A stretch of DNA of 58,252 nucleotides from JAMQKA01 sp043951865. GTDB lineage: Bacteria; Bacteroidota; Rhodothermia; Balneolales; Balneolaceae. The position numbers and the translations under genes are program-made. Positions 1 through 8,932 of the stretch are shown here, in pieces. Every line of letters begins with the position of its first letter. The stretch's first letter is position 1. The stretch is from the NCBI RefSeq assembly GCF_043951865.1, contig NZ_JBINJF010000028.1, positions 1-58,252 on the forward strand, in the 5' to 3' direction. The notes beneath the pieces were generated by a model. That model was given only the letters and a program-made list of their open reading frames with translations. It did not search any database and was not told the origin of the DNA.

Positions 1-456
1 TACCCAAATTTGAGCTACCGGGTACTTCCGCTGGATATCATAATATCATTGGCTTAAGCCGTAATTTGTTCTACTTCGTGAATAATCCGGGTTAAAGGTC
101 ACAAAGGGAGGTAGTACAACTACCTCCCAACAAAATAGCAGGTTCTGGTTCTGCATAGGCCCCTAGTATTAACTGTGCGTGCAGTCTGCGCAAGGTGCTC
201 TTCAGCGGCGTCTTCATTTTTTAACGTGAGCAAGCACGCTTGCACGGCTATTTCCATCCAACGCCTTGCTGAAAAGAAAATATATCGGCGAGGTTAATCC
301 GCGTCAGCCAGATAAAAAAGGCATTGAAAGGTGGCTGTCGATTCCATATTGTCAATTGCCCTCGGAAAACAGGAATCTCCCGGATATAAATCGGGTTTTA
401 TTTCATACCTTCATAATTAATATAAAGCTGCTTGCACGTTAGGAGTGAAGCATTAA
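1..456. other. Intergenic region with one perfect hairpin
   Basis: No coding region is convincing here. The one clear structure is a perfect 10-bp inverted repeat, GGGAGGTAGT at 106-115 and its complement at 119-128, with a 3-base loop. Neither strand has a proper T-run after it, so it is only a weak terminator candidate, perhaps for a gene to the left of the window. Confidence 0.5.
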
Positions 457-483
457 ATGGAAGATCCGAATATAACTCAATAA
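441..483 (+). promoter_or_regulatory. Shine-Dalgarno plus eight-codon ORF ahead of the phosphate transporter
   Basis: AGGAG at 441-445 lies 11 bases before an ATG at 457 that opens only eight codons (MEDPNITQ) and stops at 481-483. The transporter frame begins just after, at a TTG (494), and that frame is closed by a TAA at 473-475. The best ribosome site therefore points to the wrong frame. This is either a short leader ORF coupled to the transporter or the trace of a frameshift in the first codons of the gene. Confidence 0.35.
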
Positions 484-493
484 CCTGACGATA

Positions 494-2230
494 TTGCTGT
501 CTTTATCTGACATATGGGTTCTGCTGGCTGGCCTGGGGCTGTTCCTGTTCGGGATATACCTGATGGAAGATGCGATAAAAGCGCTGGCCGGCCGTTCATT
601 CAAGCAGTTTGTCCGGCGCTACACCAGCACGACCGCCCGCGCGGTATTGACGGGGCTCTCCACCACCTCTCTGCTGCAGAGCAGCTCCGCCATCATGCTG
701 ATGGTGCTGGCATTTGTCGGAGCCGGAGTTATGACGCTGCAGAACGCAGTAGGAGTGGTGCTGGGGGCCAACATCGGAACCACGATCACGGCCTGGATTG
801 TAGCTTTTTTCGGCTTTAAGATAAGTATCGAAAGCATCGCCCTGCCGATTATTGCGCTGGGAGGAATCGGATTTATTTTCTCCACGGAAAAGCCGCGCCT
901 GCGGAGCACAAGCAAGCTGCTGCTTGGGTTCGGCCTGCTTTTTCACGGGCTGGACTATATGAAGGGAGGCGTTGAGCAGCTTACCACCCTGTTTGACATC
1001 GAGGTGATAGCGGGGGTGGGGATGTGGCTTTTTGTTTTTGCCGGAGTTCTGCTGACCGCCCTGATGCAGTCCAGCTCAGCCACTATCGCCATTGTGCTGG
1101 CCGCCATAAGTACGGAGATGATCGAATTCAGGGCCGGGGCGGCCATGGTCATCGGCGCTAATGTGGGAACGACCGTAACCGTAATATTAGGGGCCCTGGG
1201 TGGGATCCAGATTAAAAAGAAAGTGGCCTGCGTACACCTTCTTTTTAATGTGTTAACCGCGGTGGCAGCCCTGCTGCTGTTGTCACCGCTGGTTTGGGTT
1301 ATTGAAGTTGGACTCGGATGGCGCCAGCAGGTTGTGCTGGGTATCGCCCTGTTCCACACCCTTTTTAACTTGATCGGGCTGGTCCTGTTTATACCTCTGA
1401 TCTCATCGGTCGCGAGCCTGGTGGACCGCCTGTTTCCGGAACCGGTGCATACGTTCACGCACTACATACAGAATACTCCTCCGGAAGTTTCTGATGCGGC
1501 GTTGACGGCGTTCAACAAGGAGATCCTCCATCAATACAAGGAGTCACGGAACTTCCTCGTCAAGCTGTACGAGCTGGAGAAATGTCCACCGCTTCAGCAT
1601 ACCACCCCGTCACCGGCGGATCACGCATTTACGGGGTCAATCGGTGAGTTCTATCTTCGTTTGAAACAGCTGCACGGAGAAATATTTGATTACTACGCCC
1701 GGATATCTGCTGCTGAGCTGGAGAACGAGGAGTCGAAGCTGCTGGATCATTACCTCCGTTCAAGCCGGAGTATAATGAATGCGGCTAAAAACTTGAAGGA
1801 TATTAAAAGTGAACTCGACGAGTTTTCCCTGGCGGAGAGTTCTTTTCTCGGCAATGCACCAGCGCAGTTTCAGTCGCGGCTCGTGGAGTTTATCCTGGCT
1901 CTCGATGCTCTCTTTAAGGAACCTGAGAAAAATACAACAGAAATTTCAAAAACTTTAAACAGTACATTTATTAAAGTTGAGGAGCAGGATCGCCTGTTTA
2001 TACGTGAGAGCTCCGAGGCGATACGAAGAGGAGCGCTTGATGATGTCAAAGCAACCAGCCTGCTGATGGCAAACCGGCTGTTTACCCAGTCTTGCCGGAT
2101 GATCCTGCTGAGCCTGCGCAGCTTGCTGCTGGCCGATATTTCGGAAGATGAGAGCAGCAAGCGGTATGTTGGCACGCCCCGGTCGGCAAACGCGCGCATC
2201 AGTGCCGGAACAGATTTCGACCAGCTGTAA
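494..2230 (+). CDS. Na/Pi cotransporter family protein with C-terminal PhoU-like domain
   Basis: Predicted inner-membrane sodium-dependent phosphate transporter (NptA/PF02690 family). The 578-residue protein has two inverted membrane repeats. Each carries the family signature QSSSA (near residues 62-66 and 194-198) followed by a GANIGTT or GANVGTT loop. The last ~230 residues are hydrophilic and helical, as in the PhoU-like tail of this family. The first membrane segment (SDIWVLLAGLGLFLFGIYLM) begins right at the start, so starting at the later ATG (563) would delete a conserved helix. TTG 494 is the only reasonable start in this frame, but the upstream eight-codon ORF makes a frameshift possible. 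It stands alone, with atpD following after 162 bases. Confidence 0.88.
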   Translation: MLSLSDIWVLLAGLGLFLFGIYLMEDAIKALAGRSFKQFVRRYTSTTARAVLTGLSTTSLLQSSSAIMLMVLAFVGAGVMTLQNAVGVVLGANIGTTITAWIVAFFGFKISIESIALPIIALGGIGFIFSTEKPRLRSTSKLLLGFGLLFHGLDYMKGGVEQLTTLFDIEVIAGVGMWLFVFAGVLLTALMQSSSATIAIVLAAISTEMIEFRAGAAMVIGANVGTTVTVILGALGGIQIKKKVACVHLLFNVLTAVAALLLLSPLVWVIEVGLGWRQQVVLGIALFHTLFNLIGLVLFIPLISSVASLVDRLFPEPVHTFTHYIQNTPPEVSDAALTAFNKEILHQYKESRNFLVKLYELEKCPPLQHTTPSPADHAFTGSIGEFYLRLKQLHGEIFDYYARISAAELENEESKLLDHYLRSSRSIMNAAKNLKDIKSELDEFSLAESSFLGNAPAQFQSRLVEFILALDALFKEPEKNTTEISKTLNSTFIKVEEQDRLFIRESSEAIRRGALDDVKATSLLMANRLFTQSCRMILLSLRSLLLADISEDESSKRYVGTPRSANARISAGTDFDQL

Positions 2231-2392
2231 AGATTATCATTTTCGCTCTTTGCCTTTGCGGGCTAAAACTACTAACTTTCGCCGCTTCAGATGGACAGAT
2301 ACATTCTTGCCCTTACCCCGGTAAGAAGAGTTAACACCGAAAGACAGAGAAGCTTTTTTAAAATTTTAACCATATCAACAATTGATAAGTAA

Positions 2393-3892
2393 ATGAATAA
2401 AGGAACCGTTGCACAAGTTATTGGGCCGGTCGTCGACGTAGACTTTGATCAGGGAGAGATTCCCCCGGTTCTAAACGCCCTGTATATTGATCGTGAAGAT
2501 GGATCGAAATTGTACCTGGAAGTAGCACAACATCTCGGTGAAAATCGCGTGCGTACCATCGCAATGGACAGTACGGATGGTCTGGTGCGAGAGATGGAAG
2601 TCGTTGACACGGGTGATCCTATCTCGATGCCGGTTGGCGAAGATATCAAAGGACGACTTTTCAACCTTGTGGGAGAGCCCATCGACGGGCTTGAGCCTCC
2701 CAAGGGAGATAAGCGGTACCCTATTCACCGATCAGCCCCGAGCTTTGAAGATCTTGCGACCTCGACGGAGATGCTCGAGACCGGGATCAAGGTTATTGAT
2801 CTTCTATGCCCGTATGCCAAAGGGGGGAAGACCGGCCTGTTCGGAGGTGCTGGTGTGGGGAAGACGGTTCTCATCCAGGAATTGATTAACAACGTGGCCA
2901 AAGGGCACGGCGGACTCTCGGTATTTGCCGGGGTTGGGGAGCGTACGCGCGAGGGAAATGACCTGATGCGCGAGATGCTCGAGGCCGGAATTATCGATTA
3001 CGGGAAAGAATTTAACGAGTCGATGGAAGAGGGCAATTGGGACCTGGATAAGGTGGACATGGAAAAGCTGAAGGATTCCAAGGCCAGTTTCGTGTTCGGG
3101 CAGATGAACGAACCGCCCGGGGCACGCGCCCGTGTTGCACTTTCGGGATTGACTATTGCCGAGTATTTCAGGGATGAAGTTTCCCGCGATATCCTTTTCT
3201 TTATTGACAACATCTTCCGGTTTACCCAGGCGGGCTCCGAAGTATCGGCTCTGCTGGGACGAATGCCGTCAGCGGTGGGATATCAGCCGACGCTGGCTAC
3301 TGAGATGGGCGACCTGCAGGAGCGGATTACCTCTACCAAGAATGGGTCTATTACTTCCGTACAGGCGGTATATGTACCGGCCGATGACCTGACAGACCCC
3401 GCACCCGCAACAACGTTTGCTCACCTTGATGCGACAACCGTACTGAGCCGCGCGCTTACGCAGATTGGTATCTATCCTGCGGTGGATCCGCTGGATTCCT
3501 CTTCGCGAATTCTGGATCCCAAAATTGTTGGAGAAGAACATTACGATACCGCCCAGCGTGTTATCGAAATTCTGCAAAAGTACAAGGATCTGCAGGATAT
3601 TATCGCCATCTTGGGTATGGATGAGCTTTCGGACGAAGACAAGACAACCGTTGCCCGCGCACGTCGCGTGCAGCGTTTCCTCAGTCAGCCGTTCTTCGTG
3701 GCCGAGCAGTTTACCGGCCAACCGGGGAAATACATGAATATTGAAGACACGGTAAAAGGCTTCAAGAAAATTCTGAATGGTGAACTCGATCACCTGCCGG
3801 AAAATGCGTTTCACCTCGTTGGCACCATCGAGGAAGCCGAAGAGAAAGGTGAGCGCCTGCTCGAAGAAGCCGAAGCAGAAGCCGCTGAATAG
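2393..3892 (+). CDS. atpD: ATP synthase F1 subunit beta
   Basis: Catalytic beta subunit of the F1 ATP synthase, on the cytoplasmic face of the inner membrane. The 499-residue protein has the Walker A loop GGAGVGKT (151-158), Walker B ILFFIDNI (267-274) and the GERTREGND segment (182-190). An extra acidic stretch around residues 203-230 (EGNWDLDK and onward), between the catalytic core strands, makes it longer than the ~460-470 residues of E. coli-type subunits; Bacteroidota-type beta subunits are known to carry such an insert. Only atpC follows, so the other F1Fo genes must be elsewhere, as is common in that group. A hairpin terminator separates it from atpC. Confidence 0.98.
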   Translation: MNKGTVAQVIGPVVDVDFDQGEIPPVLNALYIDREDGSKLYLEVAQHLGENRVRTIAMDSTDGLVREMEVVDTGDPISMPVGEDIKGRLFNLVGEPIDGLEPPKGDKRYPIHRSAPSFEDLATSTEMLETGIKVIDLLCPYAKGGKTGLFGGAGVGKTVLIQELINNVAKGHGGLSVFAGVGERTREGNDLMREMLEAGIIDYGKEFNESMEEGNWDLDKVDMEKLKDSKASFVFGQMNEPPGARARVALSGLTIAEYFRDEVSRDILFFIDNIFRFTQAGSEVSALLGRMPSAVGYQPTLATEMGDLQERITSTKNGSITSVQAVYVPADDLTDPAPATTFAHLDATTVLSRALTQIGIYPAVDPLDSSSRILDPKIVGEEHYDTAQRVIEILQKYKDLQDIIAILGMDELSDEDKTTVARARRVQRFLSQPFFVAEQFTGQPGKYMNIEDTVKGFKKILNGELDHLPENAFHLVGTIEEAEEKGERLLEEAEAEAAE

Positions 3893-3903
3893 AACAAAAT
3901 TCC

Positions 3904-3940
3904 AAACCTCCGGGTTGTCAAAAGCCCGGAGGTTTTATTT
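3904..3940 (+). terminator. Terminator-like hairpin between atpD and atpC
   Basis: A perfect 11-bp stem (AAACCTCCGGG at 3904-3914, complement at 3925-3935) with a 10-base loop is followed by TATTT. It sits 12 bases after the atpD stop and 24 bases before atpC. It probably trims atpC expression relative to atpD rather than ending the operon fully. Confidence 0.75.
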
Positions 3941-3963
3941 AAATTCCATCTTTTGATTTTGAT

Positions 3964-4383
3964 ATGAATAATTTTGAAGCACAAATTCTAACGCCTGAAG
4001 GCTCAGTGTTCGATGATCAGGTGACCGGCGTACAGGTGCCTGGTGCATTAGGTAGTTTTGAGATTAAGACGCTGCATGCCAGCATCATCTCCACACTCAA
4101 AACCGGCCGTATCCTGGTCCGTAAAGCTGACGGCGGGGAACAATATTTTGCGGTAAGCGGGGGATTCGTTGAGGTACACGACAACAAGCTAACTCTCCTG
4201 GCTGAAGCGGCTGAACCTGTTGACAAGATTGATATAGAGCGTGCCAGGGCTGCCAAGGAACGGGCAAAAGAACGCCTTGAGTCGGATAAGGATTCCATCG
4301 ACAAAGAGCGGGCCCGAAAAGCGCTGGAACGAGCTGAAAACCGAATTAAACTGGCCGCCAATTTTTCGGTTACAACGCAGTAG
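3964..4383 (+). CDS. atpC: ATP synthase F1 subunit epsilon
   Basis: Epsilon subunit of the F1 central stalk, which couples rotation and inhibits ATP hydrolysis. The 139-residue protein has the N-terminal beta-sandwich opening (AQILTPEGSVFDDQVTGVQV) and the VSGGFVEV strand typical of the family. It ends in a charged helical hairpin rich in ERAR/KER repeats (about 88-132). It follows atpD in the same direction across a hairpin and is followed by a strong terminator, so atpD-atpC is a closed two-gene unit. Confidence 0.95.
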   Translation: MNNFEAQILTPEGSVFDDQVTGVQVPGALGSFEIKTLHASIISTLKTGRILVRKADGGEQYFAVSGGFVEVHDNKLTLLAEAAEPVDKIDIERARAAKERAKERLESDKDSIDKERARKALERAENRIKLAANFSVTTQ

Positions 4384-4408
4384 CTTTCAGGTGCTAAAAA
4401 GCTTATCT

Positions 4409-4441
4409 AAAGGAGCTTCCGCAACGGGGGCTCCTTTTTTT
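4409..4441 (+). terminator. Rho-independent terminator after atpC
   Basis: A 12-bp stem (AAAGGAGCTTCC at 4409-4420 with 4426-4437, two G-T wobbles), loop GCAAC, and a run of seven T at 4435-4441. It ends the atpD-atpC transcript. Confidence 0.9.
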
Positions 4442-4539
4442 GTTGATCCTGGCTGCGTGGCAAAAAATCCTATACCTCCACTTCAGCCGCGTCCAATTCG
4501 GATAGCCCGTTAAAGATAATATTGCTCAAATTCCAGCAC

Positions 4540-4576
4540 CTGCAATCTGCAATCTGCAAACTGCAACCTGTCACCT
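4540..4576. repeat. Heptanucleotide repeat array, short copy
   Basis: Five consecutive 7-bp units (CTGCAAT, CTGCAAT, CTGCAAA, CTGCAAC, CTGTCAC) abut and slightly overlap the stop codon of the minus-strand penicillin-binding protein gene. The unit is the complement-strand form of the longer array at 10225-10342, so this is one dispersed repeat family. Confidence 0.8.
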
Positions 4577-6935
4577 ACCAGCCGATACGTCCCTTCTTCT
4601 CCCCTTTGACGGGCTGGATATTCGTTTCATCCGAATTATAGAGTAGCGATTCACTAAACCCGGCGGGCGGCTCAAACGCCTCGTAGCTCCAGTTGACTTC
4701 GGGATCATTCTTGGCAGCGTTAATAAAGGTTCCTACAATGGGCAGGGCTGTACGCGCACCCTGACCGATACTGTAACTGATGTCGTTCCGGAACCGGATT
4801 TTTCGATCCTCTCCGCCCACCCATGCACCCATGACTATGTGGGGCATCATGGCGACAAACCAGTTGTCTGCAGCGTCCTGGCTGGTACCGGTTTTGCCGG
4901 CGACATCCTGGGTTACTCCATAGCTGTTTCGCAGGCGCACGCCCGTTCCATATCCCCAGTCGCCCCCACGGATAACGCCCCGCATCATATCAATCATGAT
5001 ATAGGCCGTTTCGGGACTGATCACTTCTTCAGGATAATTGGAATGATATTCTTCCAGTATATTTCCTTCCTTGTCCTCAATACGGGTGATGGCGATAGGT
5101 TTAAAATGAACGCCTTGGTGGGCAAAAGTCGTATAGGCACTGACAAGGTCAAGCAGCGATACCCGGGCCGTACCCAGGGCAATGGAGGGGTATGCCTCGA
5201 CACCGGACATATCTATTCCCATATTTTGAGCCATCGATTTTATTTTTTGGGCGCCAGACTCCAGGTCTTCCAGCTTGTTGGTGTTGGGATGGCCTGAGAT
5301 CTCCGGCAGCAGCCGCACCGTAACATTGTTCAGGCTGCGGGCCAACCCCTGGCGCAGGGGTAGCATTTCAGGACCTGCCGGCACAGAGGGATCTTTCGGA
5401 GCCCAAACGCGACCCGAGCGGTCATAAAATTTGGTCGGGTATTTCAAAAATTTGTGGTATGGCCGATACCCGTTGTCAATGGCAACGGCGTAAACAAACG
5501 GCTTGAACGTGGAACCCGCCTGCCGTTTTGACTGATATACGTGATCAAACTGCACATTTCCGTAATCATAGCCGCCCACCCAGGTCAAAATATTTCCGTT
5601 ATTGGGATTTATGGAAACAAAACCGGCCTGCAGGCGCGTGCTTACCCGCTTGACGGAATCCACAAAAGCGCTGTCGGCCATCAGGGTTTCAAAGACCACC
5701 GATTCCTGGTTGGTATTCAGTTTTGAAAAGGCATTTTTATAACGGTCGGTCTCGCGGATAAAATCCTGCAGGAATTTGGGATATCTCTTCCAGTAGATAT
5801 CCATATAATCGCCACCGGGGGAGGTCCACTCATCCACAAAAATTGTCTGCAGCGAATCAAGCTTCTGCTTCAGGGCCTGCTCGGCATGCATCTGCAGGCG
5901 CGAATCGATCGTGGTGTGGATGGTTAGGCCGTCTGTGTAAAGGTCATACCCGTTTTCCCGGGTCCAGTCCATTATCTGCTGGCGAATATATTCCCCGAAA
6001 TAGCGGCTCTCACGTCCCGACTTTGAGGGGGGATGATAATTCAGGGAGATCGGTTCTTCAGAAAGTTTATTGAATACCTCCTGGCTGATAAAGTCACGTT
6101 TCATCATTTGAAAAAGCACCGTGTTCCTGCGCTGCTGAGACCGCTCAGGAAATAACCGCGGGTTGTAGGCGTACACGGCATTGACCGAACCCACCAGGGT
6201 AGCGGCCTCGGAGATAGTAAGATCTTTGGCGGTTTTGCCATAGTGGGTTTCGGCCGCCACTTCAATACCCATGGCGCTGTTGCTGTATTCCACCGTGTTG
6301 AGGTACATCTCGATGATTTCGCGCTTGGTATAGTTCTGTTCAAGCTGGATCGCCGTTATCATCTCGCGCAGCTTCCGGATAACGGAAAACTCACGGCCAA
6401 TTTTTTTGTAGAGGTTTCTTGCCAACTGCTGGGTCAGGGTGGATCCGCCCTGGATGTCGCCAATCCCCAAACCGGCGCGAACAAGGTGGTAGGGGATGGC
6501 CAACGTCCGGACCATGTCGATTCCCCAGTGGTCATAAAAACGGTGATCTTCTACGGCAACGAGGGCGTTAACTACATGGGGGGAGATCTCTTCCAGCGGT
6601 ACCCAGCGCCGGTTTTCGGTGAAATACTTGTCCAGAACAACCCCGTCACGGCTTTTGACCAGGGAAGCGATCGCTGTGTCTGGATTTTCCAGCTGGTCGA
6701 TAGAGGGCAATCCCTGGAAAAGGTAGTAGGTGAACGCGGCACCCACGAGGAAAAGCACGGAGAACAGTATGGCCGCCGCACGCACAATTTTTTGGCGGGC
6801 TATGGATGTTTTGTTTCCGGGACCGTCCTGGTCTTCCGCCTGTTGTTGTTTTCGCTCCTCAATAATTTTTCGGCGATATTCCGGATCATTAAAATATCGA
6901 TCCATTTCATCGCCGTTGTAACTCGAATCACTCAT
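4575..6935 (-). CDS. Class A penicillin-binding protein (PBP1A-type)
   Basis: Bifunctional peptidoglycan polymerase: glycosyltransferase family 51 followed by a transpeptidase. The 786-residue protein has a cytoplasmic tail, one membrane anchor (about 51-73), the glycosyltransferase motif EDHRFYDHWG with catalytic Glu near 129, and GGSTLTQQLARN (163-174). The transpeptidase has STFK (Ser475), SLN (534-536) and KTGTS (681-685), so all catalytic residues are present. It is the last gene of a minus-strand operon; its start overlaps the lpxH stop by 8 bases. It could equally be named ponA or mrcA. Confidence 0.96.
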   Translation of the reverse strand: MSDSSYNGDEMDRYFNDPEYRRKIIEERKQQQAEDQDGPGNKTSIARQKIVRAAAILFSVLFLVGAAFTYYLFQGLPSIDQLENPDTAIASLVKSRDGVVLDKYFTENRRWVPLEEISPHVVNALVAVEDHRFYDHWGIDMVRTLAIPYHLVRAGLGIGDIQGGSTLTQQLARNLYKKIGREFSVIRKLREMITAIQLEQNYTKREIIEMYLNTVEYSNSAMGIEVAAETHYGKTAKDLTISEAATLVGSVNAVYAYNPRLFPERSQQRRNTVLFQMMKRDFISQEVFNKLSEEPISLNYHPPSKSGRESRYFGEYIRQQIMDWTRENGYDLYTDGLTIHTTIDSRLQMHAEQALKQKLDSLQTIFVDEWTSPGGDYMDIYWKRYPKFLQDFIRETDRYKNAFSKLNTNQESVVFETLMADSAFVDSVKRVSTRLQAGFVSINPNNGNILTWVGGYDYGNVQFDHVYQSKRQAGSTFKPFVYAVAIDNGYRPYHKFLKYPTKFYDRSGRVWAPKDPSVPAGPEMLPLRQGLARSLNNVTVRLLPEISGHPNTNKLEDLESGAQKIKSMAQNMGIDMSGVEAYPSIALGTARVSLLDLVSAYTTFAHQGVHFKPIAITRIEDKEGNILEEYHSNYPEEVISPETAYIMIDMMRGVIRGGDWGYGTGVRLRNSYGVTQDVAGKTGTSQDAADNWFVAMMPHIVMGAWVGGEDRKIRFRNDISYSIGQGARTALPIVGTFINAAKNDPEVNWSYEAFEPPAGFSESLLYNSDETNIQPVKGEKKGRIGW

Positions 6936-7725
6936 GTTGGTTTTCTGCCGTATAAAAATTATTCAGTTGTCTTGATGCGTCGTTCCAGACAACGATATTT
7001 AAGCCTTCGTTATTATATAACGCCATCGTTCTGTGTTTATAGAAAGTACCCAAATTTAAAAAGGTTCCGAAGTTAAATTCTTTTTTCCGGGGCAAATGAT
7101 CGTGACCGCAGATGATTATGTCCGTGTTGGTCGTCTTCAAGTTCTGCCTGCCCCAACGATTCAAGGTGCTCTCATCTTCCCGGAGAGAGCCAAAGCGTCG
7201 GTTAAGCCGTGAAAACCATTTCATCACCCACAACCCCGCCCGGGGCGCCAGCAGGGTTTGATAAAAAGAGATGAACGTTTTGTTCCGCAACAGCCGGTGC
7301 AGGGGAGGGCGAAGCAGCTCACCACTCTCGTTCGGGATGCCGTCGCCATGGAGCAACAGCAGGTTCCGGCCCCGGATCTTCAGCGTCTTGTATTCCGGTT
7401 CCAGCGTAAAACCGATCTCCTCAAAATAGGACCGGGTCCAGTTGTCGTGATTTCCCGTTATATACAAGGTCGGCCCAAGCTCGTTGTTATATTCTCTAAA
7501 CCGCTCGTTGACTTTTTTACCCAGTTCAGGGACGTGGCCCGGGAACTCCATCCAATAGTCAAAAAGATCGCCGAGGATAAATATTTTTATCCCGTTGGAC
7601 TGGCAGTGGTCGATGAGGCGAATCAGCTGCCGCTCCAGCTCCCGGTTTTCATTTTCCGCAAAGCCTCCCAGGTGGACATCTGAAAGGAACAACAGGGGTC
7701 GTGCGGCGGTTTCAGGCGGTTGCAT
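6928..7725 (-). CDS. lpxH: UDP-2,3-diacylglucosamine diphosphatase
   Basis: Metallophosphoesterase that cleaves UDP-2,3-diacylglucosamine to lipid X and UMP, an early cytosolic step of lipid A synthesis. Metal-binding motifs appear in order: FLSDVHLGG, LGDLFDYW, TGNHDNW, LLHGDG and CGHDHLPR. I chose the ATG at 7725 (265 residues). A longer reading from TTG 7755 would overlap the upstream gene by 20 bases and adds ten unconserved residues. The gene lies between the polyprenyl synthase and PBP genes with short gaps or overlaps, so the three are co-transcribed; all serve the envelope. A related phosphoesterase of the YbbF class is the main alternative. Confidence 0.85.
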   Translation of the reverse strand: MQPPETAARPLLFLSDVHLGGFAENENRELERQLIRLIDHCQSNGIKIFILGDLFDYWMEFPGHVPELGKKVNERFREYNNELGPTLYITGNHDNWTRSYFEEIGFTLEPEYKTLKIRGRNLLLLHGDGIPNESGELLRPPLHRLLRNKTFISFYQTLLAPRAGLWVMKWFSRLNRRFGSLREDESTLNRWGRQNLKTTNTDIIICGHDHLPRKKEFNFGTFLNLGTFYKHRTMALYNNEGLNIVVWNDASRQLNNFYTAENQHE

Positions 7726-7735
7726 TATGCCGGGT

Positions 7736-8755
7736 CTACCGCTTTCGTTTGACAATGAACTGGATCAGGTCCCGGAAGGCATCGCGGTCGGGACTTTCCG
7801 GCAGGGTGGAGAGCTTGTCTACAGCACGCGAGGCGTAATTATCCATGATGGCACGGGCGTATTCAATACCGCCTTTTTCGTGTACAAAGGAGACAATATC
7901 TTCAATCTCCTGATCCTTCTTTTTGCGCTTGCGCATGAGGTAACGGATGCGGGTCCGTTCGGCCAGTGAGGCGTTTTCCAGCGCCTTGATCAGCGGGAGG
8001 GTAACCTTGCGCTCCTTGATATCGTTTCGGCGCGGCTTGCCCACGTCGTCGATACCGTAATCAAATAGGTCATCCCGTATCTGGAAGGCGGTGCCTACGC
8101 ACATCCCGATATCGTGCATTTTCTGGTGCATTTCGGGATCCTCGCTCGTGGAGATCGCACCGCACTCGCAACAAGAGGCAATAAGGCTGGCGGTTTTCTC
8201 GGAGATCACCTTGAAATAATACTCCTCTGTCATGTTGAAAAGTCGGGCGGCCTTAAACTGGCGCAACTCGCCTTCACTCATGCTTTTTACCGCTTCTGAG
8301 AGTACTTTCAACAGTTTGAATTCATCGTTGTCCAGCGCAATCAGCAATCCCTTCGAGAGGAGGAAATCTCCCAGCAGTACTCCCGCTTTGTTCTTCCACA
8401 CCTTGTTGATACTCAGAAAACCGCGCCGGGTATCGGCCTCATCGACTACATCGTCATGGATGAGGGTGGCGGTGTGGAGCAGCTCTATCATCGTAGCGGC
8501 CACGTAGCTGCGCTCATTTACCTCACCGAACAGGCGTGCCGACATGAATACAAGCGTGGGGCGGATCTCTTTTCCTTTCTGTCGGAGCAGATAATCCACT
8601 ATCTTGTCGAGTAAGAACACATCGGTTCGGAGCGCCTTTTTGTAAAAAGAGCGAAATTCACTGAGCGGTTTAGACACAGGGCTGGTTATTTCAGCCAGTG
8701 TTTTTCTGCCTCGCCGCTTGAACGATGTTGCCTGATCTAATTGTGTTTCAATCAT
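7736..8755 (-). CDS. Polyprenyl diphosphate synthase (trans-isoprenyl type)
   Basis: Condenses isopentenyl diphosphate onto an allylic primer to make a long-chain all-trans polyprenyl diphosphate, likely the menaquinone side chain. The 339-residue protein has both aspartate-rich motifs: DDVVD (101-105, within LIHDDVVDEADTRRG) and DDLFD (228-232). Residues just before the first motif are small (LLHTATLIH), consistent with a long product. It is the first gene of the minus-strand operon with lpxH and the PBP. A 177-bp AT-rich gap to divergent pgi should hold both promoters. Candidate names are ispB or hepT; chain length cannot be read from sequence. Confidence 0.92.
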   Translation of the reverse strand: MIETQLDQATSFKRRGRKTLAEITSPVSKPLSEFRSFYKKALRTDVFLLDKIVDYLLRQKGKEIRPTLVFMSARLFGEVNERSYVAATMIELLHTATLIHDDVVDEADTRRGFLSINKVWKNKAGVLLGDFLLSKGLLIALDNDEFKLLKVLSEAVKSMSEGELRQFKAARLFNMTEEYYFKVISEKTASLIASCCECGAISTSEDPEMHQKMHDIGMCVGTAFQIRDDLFDYGIDDVGKPRRNDIKERKVTLPLIKALENASLAERTRIRYLMRKRKKKDQEIEDIVSFVHEKGGIEYARAIMDNYASRAVDKLSTLPESPDRDAFRDLIQFIVKRKR

Positions 8756-8932
8756 TTAGGAATTTAAGTAGCTTGAAAAATTCATCACTTAAATTAGCTT
8801 GAAATTTAAAGAATATTAAGGTTTTATACTCCTCGCTTTGAAGTTGTGAGTATAATAAATTTTGAGCGGTCTGTTGGCGAATATATTTTGCCTCTGAAAC
8901 GACACTAATTTAACTATTTACGAAAGGTTCTC

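Noticed and set aside
6243..7076. 277-codon plus-strand frame across the PBP gene
   Set aside because: It opposes the PBP and lpxH genes, whose motifs are complete; the translated sequence shows no domain.
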